This document shows positions 61,497-64,000 of a DNA stretch of 64,000 bases, one piece after another. Source of the DNA: Bizionia sp. (GTDB taxonomy: Bacteria > Bacteroidota > Bacteroidia > Flavobacteriales > Flavobacteriaceae); assembly GCA_020631395.1 (NCBI GenBank), contig JAHDHI010000003.1:34699-98698 (forward strand). Direction: 5' to 3'. Position numbers and translations under genes: made by a program. Position 1 is the first letter of the stretch, and each line of letters opens with the position of its first letter. The notes under the pieces are model-generated. The model worked only from the letters and a program-made list of their open reading frames with translations. It was not told where the DNA came from and ran no database searches.

Positions 61497-62285
61497 ATGA
61501 AATTTAATTATTATCAAATAGATGCATTTACCGACCAATTATTTGGTGGTAACCCTGCTAAAGTCGTCCAATTGGTCGAATGGCTGGACGATGAGTTGCT
61601 TCAGAACATTGCAAAGGAAAACTCAGTCGATGCGACTGCATTTTTCATCAATGGAGGAGAGAACATAGAATTAAGGTGGTTTACGCCTGACTTGGAACTT
61701 GACTTATGCGGCCATGCAACTCTTGCTACAGCTCACGTTTTAAGATCTATTTTAGGTTATGACAAAAATAAAATGACTTTCAAAACCAATAGTGGGCCAC
61801 TATATGTTCATATTGAGAATGACATGTATGTAATGAATTTGCCGCAAAGGAACCCAGTCAAAGCGGAGTTGCCCAATTTTATAAAAGAATCACTCAACAA
61901 GCAGCCCAAAGAGGTTTTGAAATCAAGAGATTACATTTTGGTATATGAAAGTGAAAGCGATGTGAGAAACATTGAGATAGATAAAAGAATGTTTGACAAT
62001 GAAAATATTGACCCAGGAGGAGTGGCAATTACAGCCAAAGGGGATAGTTCGGATTTTGTGTCTAGATTTTTCATTCCTCAAGCAACAATATTCGAAGACC
62101 CAGTAACAGGTTCTGCTCATGCTTCATTGATTCCCTATTGGAGCAATGTGTTGAATAAGAATGAAATGTCGGCAATTCAATTGTCAGCCCGAAAGGGGAA
62201 GTTGTTTTGTGCCAATCAAGAAGAACGGGTTTTGATAGCAGGAAAAGCCAAAACATATTCTGAAGGCATCATTACAGTAGAATAA
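61497..62285 (+). CDS. PhzF-family epimerase/isomerase-like protein
   Basis: A 262-residue PhzF-like protein. Two halves each show the fold's repeats; the N-terminal YYQIDAFTDQLFGGNPAKVVQ and ENSVDATAF with the general acid Glu (KENS), LRWFTPDLELDLCGHATLATAHV and the C-terminal EDPVTGSAHASLIPYWS are typical. The family includes isomerases and uncharacterised enzymes; a phenazine function is not implied, and no phenazine genes are present. Upstream 250 bases hold no gene. Confidence 0.88.
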   Translation: MKFNYYQIDAFTDQLFGGNPAKVVQLVEWLDDELLQNIAKENSVDATAFFINGGENIELRWFTPDLELDLCGHATLATAHVLRSILGYDKNKMTFKTNSGPLYVHIENDMYVMNLPQRNPVKAELPNFIKESLNKQPKEVLKSRDYILVYESESDVRNIEIDKRMFDNENIDPGGVAITAKGDSSDFVSRFFIPQATIFEDPVTGSAHASLIPYWSNVLNKNEMSAIQLSARKGKLFCANQEERVLIAGKAKTYSEGIITVE

Positions 62286-62361
62286 CGGGCAGATGAATTC
62301 GGTGCCTTATAAACAAAAGAAAAAAAAGAGTAAAGACCATAAATAGACAAATTGAATATTT

Positions 62362-63165
62362 ATGAAAAAACTATGCTTGGCGATCTTTGTATTTGCTGGG
62401 ACAATCTTTATTTCGTGTAAGGAATCTTCATCAAAAGACAACCAGACAAAACAAGAAACCAACAGTGAAAATCCGAAGGGAGGCTCAGTGTATGGTTTGA
62501 CGATTTACAAGACAAATGATCTGATCATTAAAAAATTGACGAATCATACCTATGTACATATTTCCTTTTTAGATACCGACGACTATGGAAAAGTAGCTTG
62601 CAATGGAATGCTAGTTGTAAATGAGAATGAAGGAATTGTTTTTGATACACCAACAAACAACAAAAATTCATTGGAGTTAATCAATTTCGTTGTCAATGAA
62701 CTCAAAAGTGAAATAATAGCTCTCGTTCCAACTCATTTCCATGAAGATTGTGTTGGTGGAATACGGAAATTCGAAGAACAGGATATCCCTACGTATGCTT
62801 CCAAACAAACTGTGGCGTTGCTTAATGAGAACAATTTGAGCTTTTCAAAACCAATTGAAGAGTTCGAAGATGGACTGACGTTGGACTTAGGCGGCAAAAA
62901 GGTACACGTGGAATACTATGGAGAAGGTCATACCATTGACAATGTGATAGGATATTTTCCTGAAGACAAGGCTGTATTTGGAGGCTGCTTGATTAAAGAA
63001 GTGGGAGCAAGCAAAGGTTACTTGGGAGATGCAAACACGAGCCAATGGTCCAAGACGGTTCGTAAAATCAAATTGAAATATCCAAAGATGGAAATCGTAA
63101 TTCCTGGGCACGGTAAGTGGGGAGGAAACGAATTATTTGACTATACGATGGAAATGTTTGAATAG
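62362..63165 (+). CDS. Lipoprotein subclass B1 metallo-beta-lactamase
   Basis: A 267-residue enzyme predicted to hydrolyse beta-lactams, including carbapenems, as B1 enzymes do. All six zinc ligands are in place: H125, H127 and H190 (THFHEDC, GEGHTIDN) for zinc 1; D129, C209 and H250 (ED, GGCLIK, PGHG) for zinc 2. The signal ends in a lipobox (FISCKES), so it should be outer-membrane anchored, as NDM is. Its context is chromosomal (PhzF upstream, VOC downstream), with no transposon or integron sequence seen, suggesting an intrinsic flavobacterial enzyme. Actual activity is not known. Confidence 0.88.
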   Translation: MKKLCLAIFVFAGTIFISCKESSSKDNQTKQETNSENPKGGSVYGLTIYKTNDLIIKKLTNHTYVHISFLDTDDYGKVACNGMLVVNENEGIVFDTPTNNKNSLELINFVVNELKSEIIALVPTHFHEDCVGGIRKFEEQDIPTYASKQTVALLNENNLSFSKPIEEFEDGLTLDLGGKKVHVEYYGEGHTIDNVIGYFPEDKAVFGGCLIKEVGASKGYLGDANTSQWSKTVRKIKLKYPKMEIVIPGHGKWGGNELFDYTMEMFE

Positions 63166-63329
63166 ATGTGCTCGGTTCTAATAGGGATGAGTTTGATTGC
63201 TATAGTAAAATTGCAAGAATTTTCTATTCGATCTATATTTTGTTAAATTAGTACTGAAACAGTACAAATAGCCTTATTAAGTAGGTTGTGTGCTGATCTA
63301 TACAAATGAAGAAACAAACAATTACAAAT

Positions 63330-63701
63330 ATGAAACTAGGAGCATTTTCCATCAGTTTAAATGTGAGCGATATAAGTAGATCGAAAGCCTTTTATGAAAA
63401 TCTTGGATTCGAAGTTTTTGGAGGAGATATGAAGATGAACTATTTGATCATGAAAAATGGAAATGCATTGATTGGATTGTTTCAAGGAATGTTTGATAAG
63501 AACATATTGACATTCAATCCCGGATGGGATGAAAATGCGCAAAAGTTAAACTCGTTTGACGATGTGCGAGAAATTGAGGCATAATTGAAGGCGAAAAATC
63601 TGAAATTGGAACGAGAAACAGGTAAAGATAACACCGGTCCAGCAAGTATTGTAATACTTGACCCGGATGGGAATCAAATCCTGATTGATCAACATGTATA
63701 A
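63330..63701 (+). pseudogene. VOC (glyoxalase-like) gene split by one in-frame stop
   Basis: ATG 63330 (or 63306) opens a VOC-superfamily protein: [33 protein letters not shown] region (cited in part as [20 protein letters not shown]). At 63582-63584 a TAA stops it after FDDVREIEA. The same frame then continues with [30 protein letters not shown] and stops at 63701. The two halves together give a normal-length single VOC domain of about 120 residues. The stop differs from CAA (Gln) by one base. A readthrough or a downstream start is possible but weak. Confidence 0.75.
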
Positions 63702-63943
63702 GCCCTTAAAGCCTAACCATACTTGCGCTATAATGAGACATGTTTGCTAGGTTGATGTAGCGGAGTTTGAAAGGGACTTGTGATTATGCCAGAAGCCAAC
63801 CTTGACGAATGAGTATGGAATGTCTTTACTCTATCTCATATTCAAACACGGGCATAGGTTTCAATTTGTATTTCAGATTGATCTTGTCCGATTCCATTTT
63901 TAGAGAACTCTTGAGTATGTATGGTATAGTCAAACCACTTTGG
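63702..63943. other. Downstream interval without a clear gene
   Basis: No + strand gene. On the minus strand an open frame from about 63963 down to a TAA at 63826-63828 encodes about 45 residues ending in PMPVFEYEIE; it is preceded by a stop in the same frame, and the frame of the gene from the window's edge ends at 63944. It may be a short or decayed gene; I cannot tell. Confidence 0.25.
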
Positions 63944-64000
63944 TTATAACCTGAGTTCGATTGTTAAAACAGGCAAATTTGGTTTGTATTTTGGGTTTGA
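63944..64000 (-). CDS. 3' end of a minus-strand gene running out of the window
   Basis: The last 18 codons and TAA stop (63944-63946) of a frame that enters from the right edge. The residues NPKYKPNLPVLTIELRL look like a natural C-terminus of a beta-rich protein. Too short to identify; it could also be a chance open frame. Confidence 0.3.
   Translation of the reverse strand, partial: SNPKYKPNLPVLTIELRL

Overview
The window looks like a chromosomal segment of a marine-type member of the Flavobacteriaceae (Bacteroidota). It is AT-rich and carries gliding genes (gldA, gldB, gldC), a type IX secretion sorting-domain fragment, exosortase XrtF with its partner, and head-GIN, DUF3857 and HYC_CC_PP proteins. 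Several promoters fit the Bacteroidota form (TTG about 19-22 bases before TAnnTTTG), and Shine-Dalgarno sites are nearly absent. No rRNA, tRNA, CRISPR array, insertion sequence or prophage was seen.

Layout. 0.1-11.3 kb: metF, an Rrf2-type regulator, then a long + strand sulfate-to-cysteine cluster. It holds sulfate activation and reduction (DUF2061, cysH, cysD, cysN), a HEPN-fused sulfite reductase, two siroheme genes, a ferredoxin reductase and ferredoxin that probably feed the sulfite reductase, and cysE-cysM. 11.3-15.3 kb (minus): a lone receiver protein, HEAT-like protein, membrane glycosyltransferase and YaiO-type TPR/beta-barrel protein, which look like an exopolysaccharide synthesis and export unit. 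15.7-19.1 kb: PagL-like lipid A deacylase, head-GIN lipoprotein, and gldA with two small related membrane proteins. 19.2-23.4 kb: pheA, aminotransferase, tyrA and a DAHP synthase/chorismate mutase fusion. These are preceded by an apparent aromatic leader peptide and transcription attenuator, the most striking element in the window. 23.4-32.1 kb: M48 peptidase, secreted protein of unknown function, decayed T9SS-sorted gene, rsgA, dtd and two DUF3857/transglutaminase proteins, the second lacking catalytic residues.

32.1-46.8 kb: YdjM-like protein, MazG-like pyrophosphohydrolase, aroA, queA (behind a long structured leader), rlmN, OmpA-like protein, polyprenyl synthetase, ECF sigma factor with a probable anti-sigma factor and a beta-barrel protein, dnaG without its zinc ligands, an unusual LuxR-type response regulator, nadE, and gldB-gldC. 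47.1-54.5 kb (minus): mreB-mreC-mreD-mrdA-rodA and purH. 54.7-56.2 kb: free methionine sulfoxide reductase-like GAF protein and the XrtF pair. 56.3-60.3 kb: a probable metal (copper-like) handling cluster of HYC_CC_PP protein, HMA-membrane fusion, TonB-dependent receptor and secreted HMA protein. 60.6-64 kb: methyltransferase, PhzF-like protein, lipoprotein subclass B1 metallo-beta-lactamase, a VOC gene broken by one stop codon, and the tail of a minus-strand gene leaving the window.

All functions are read from motifs and family resemblance by eye. No database search was run.
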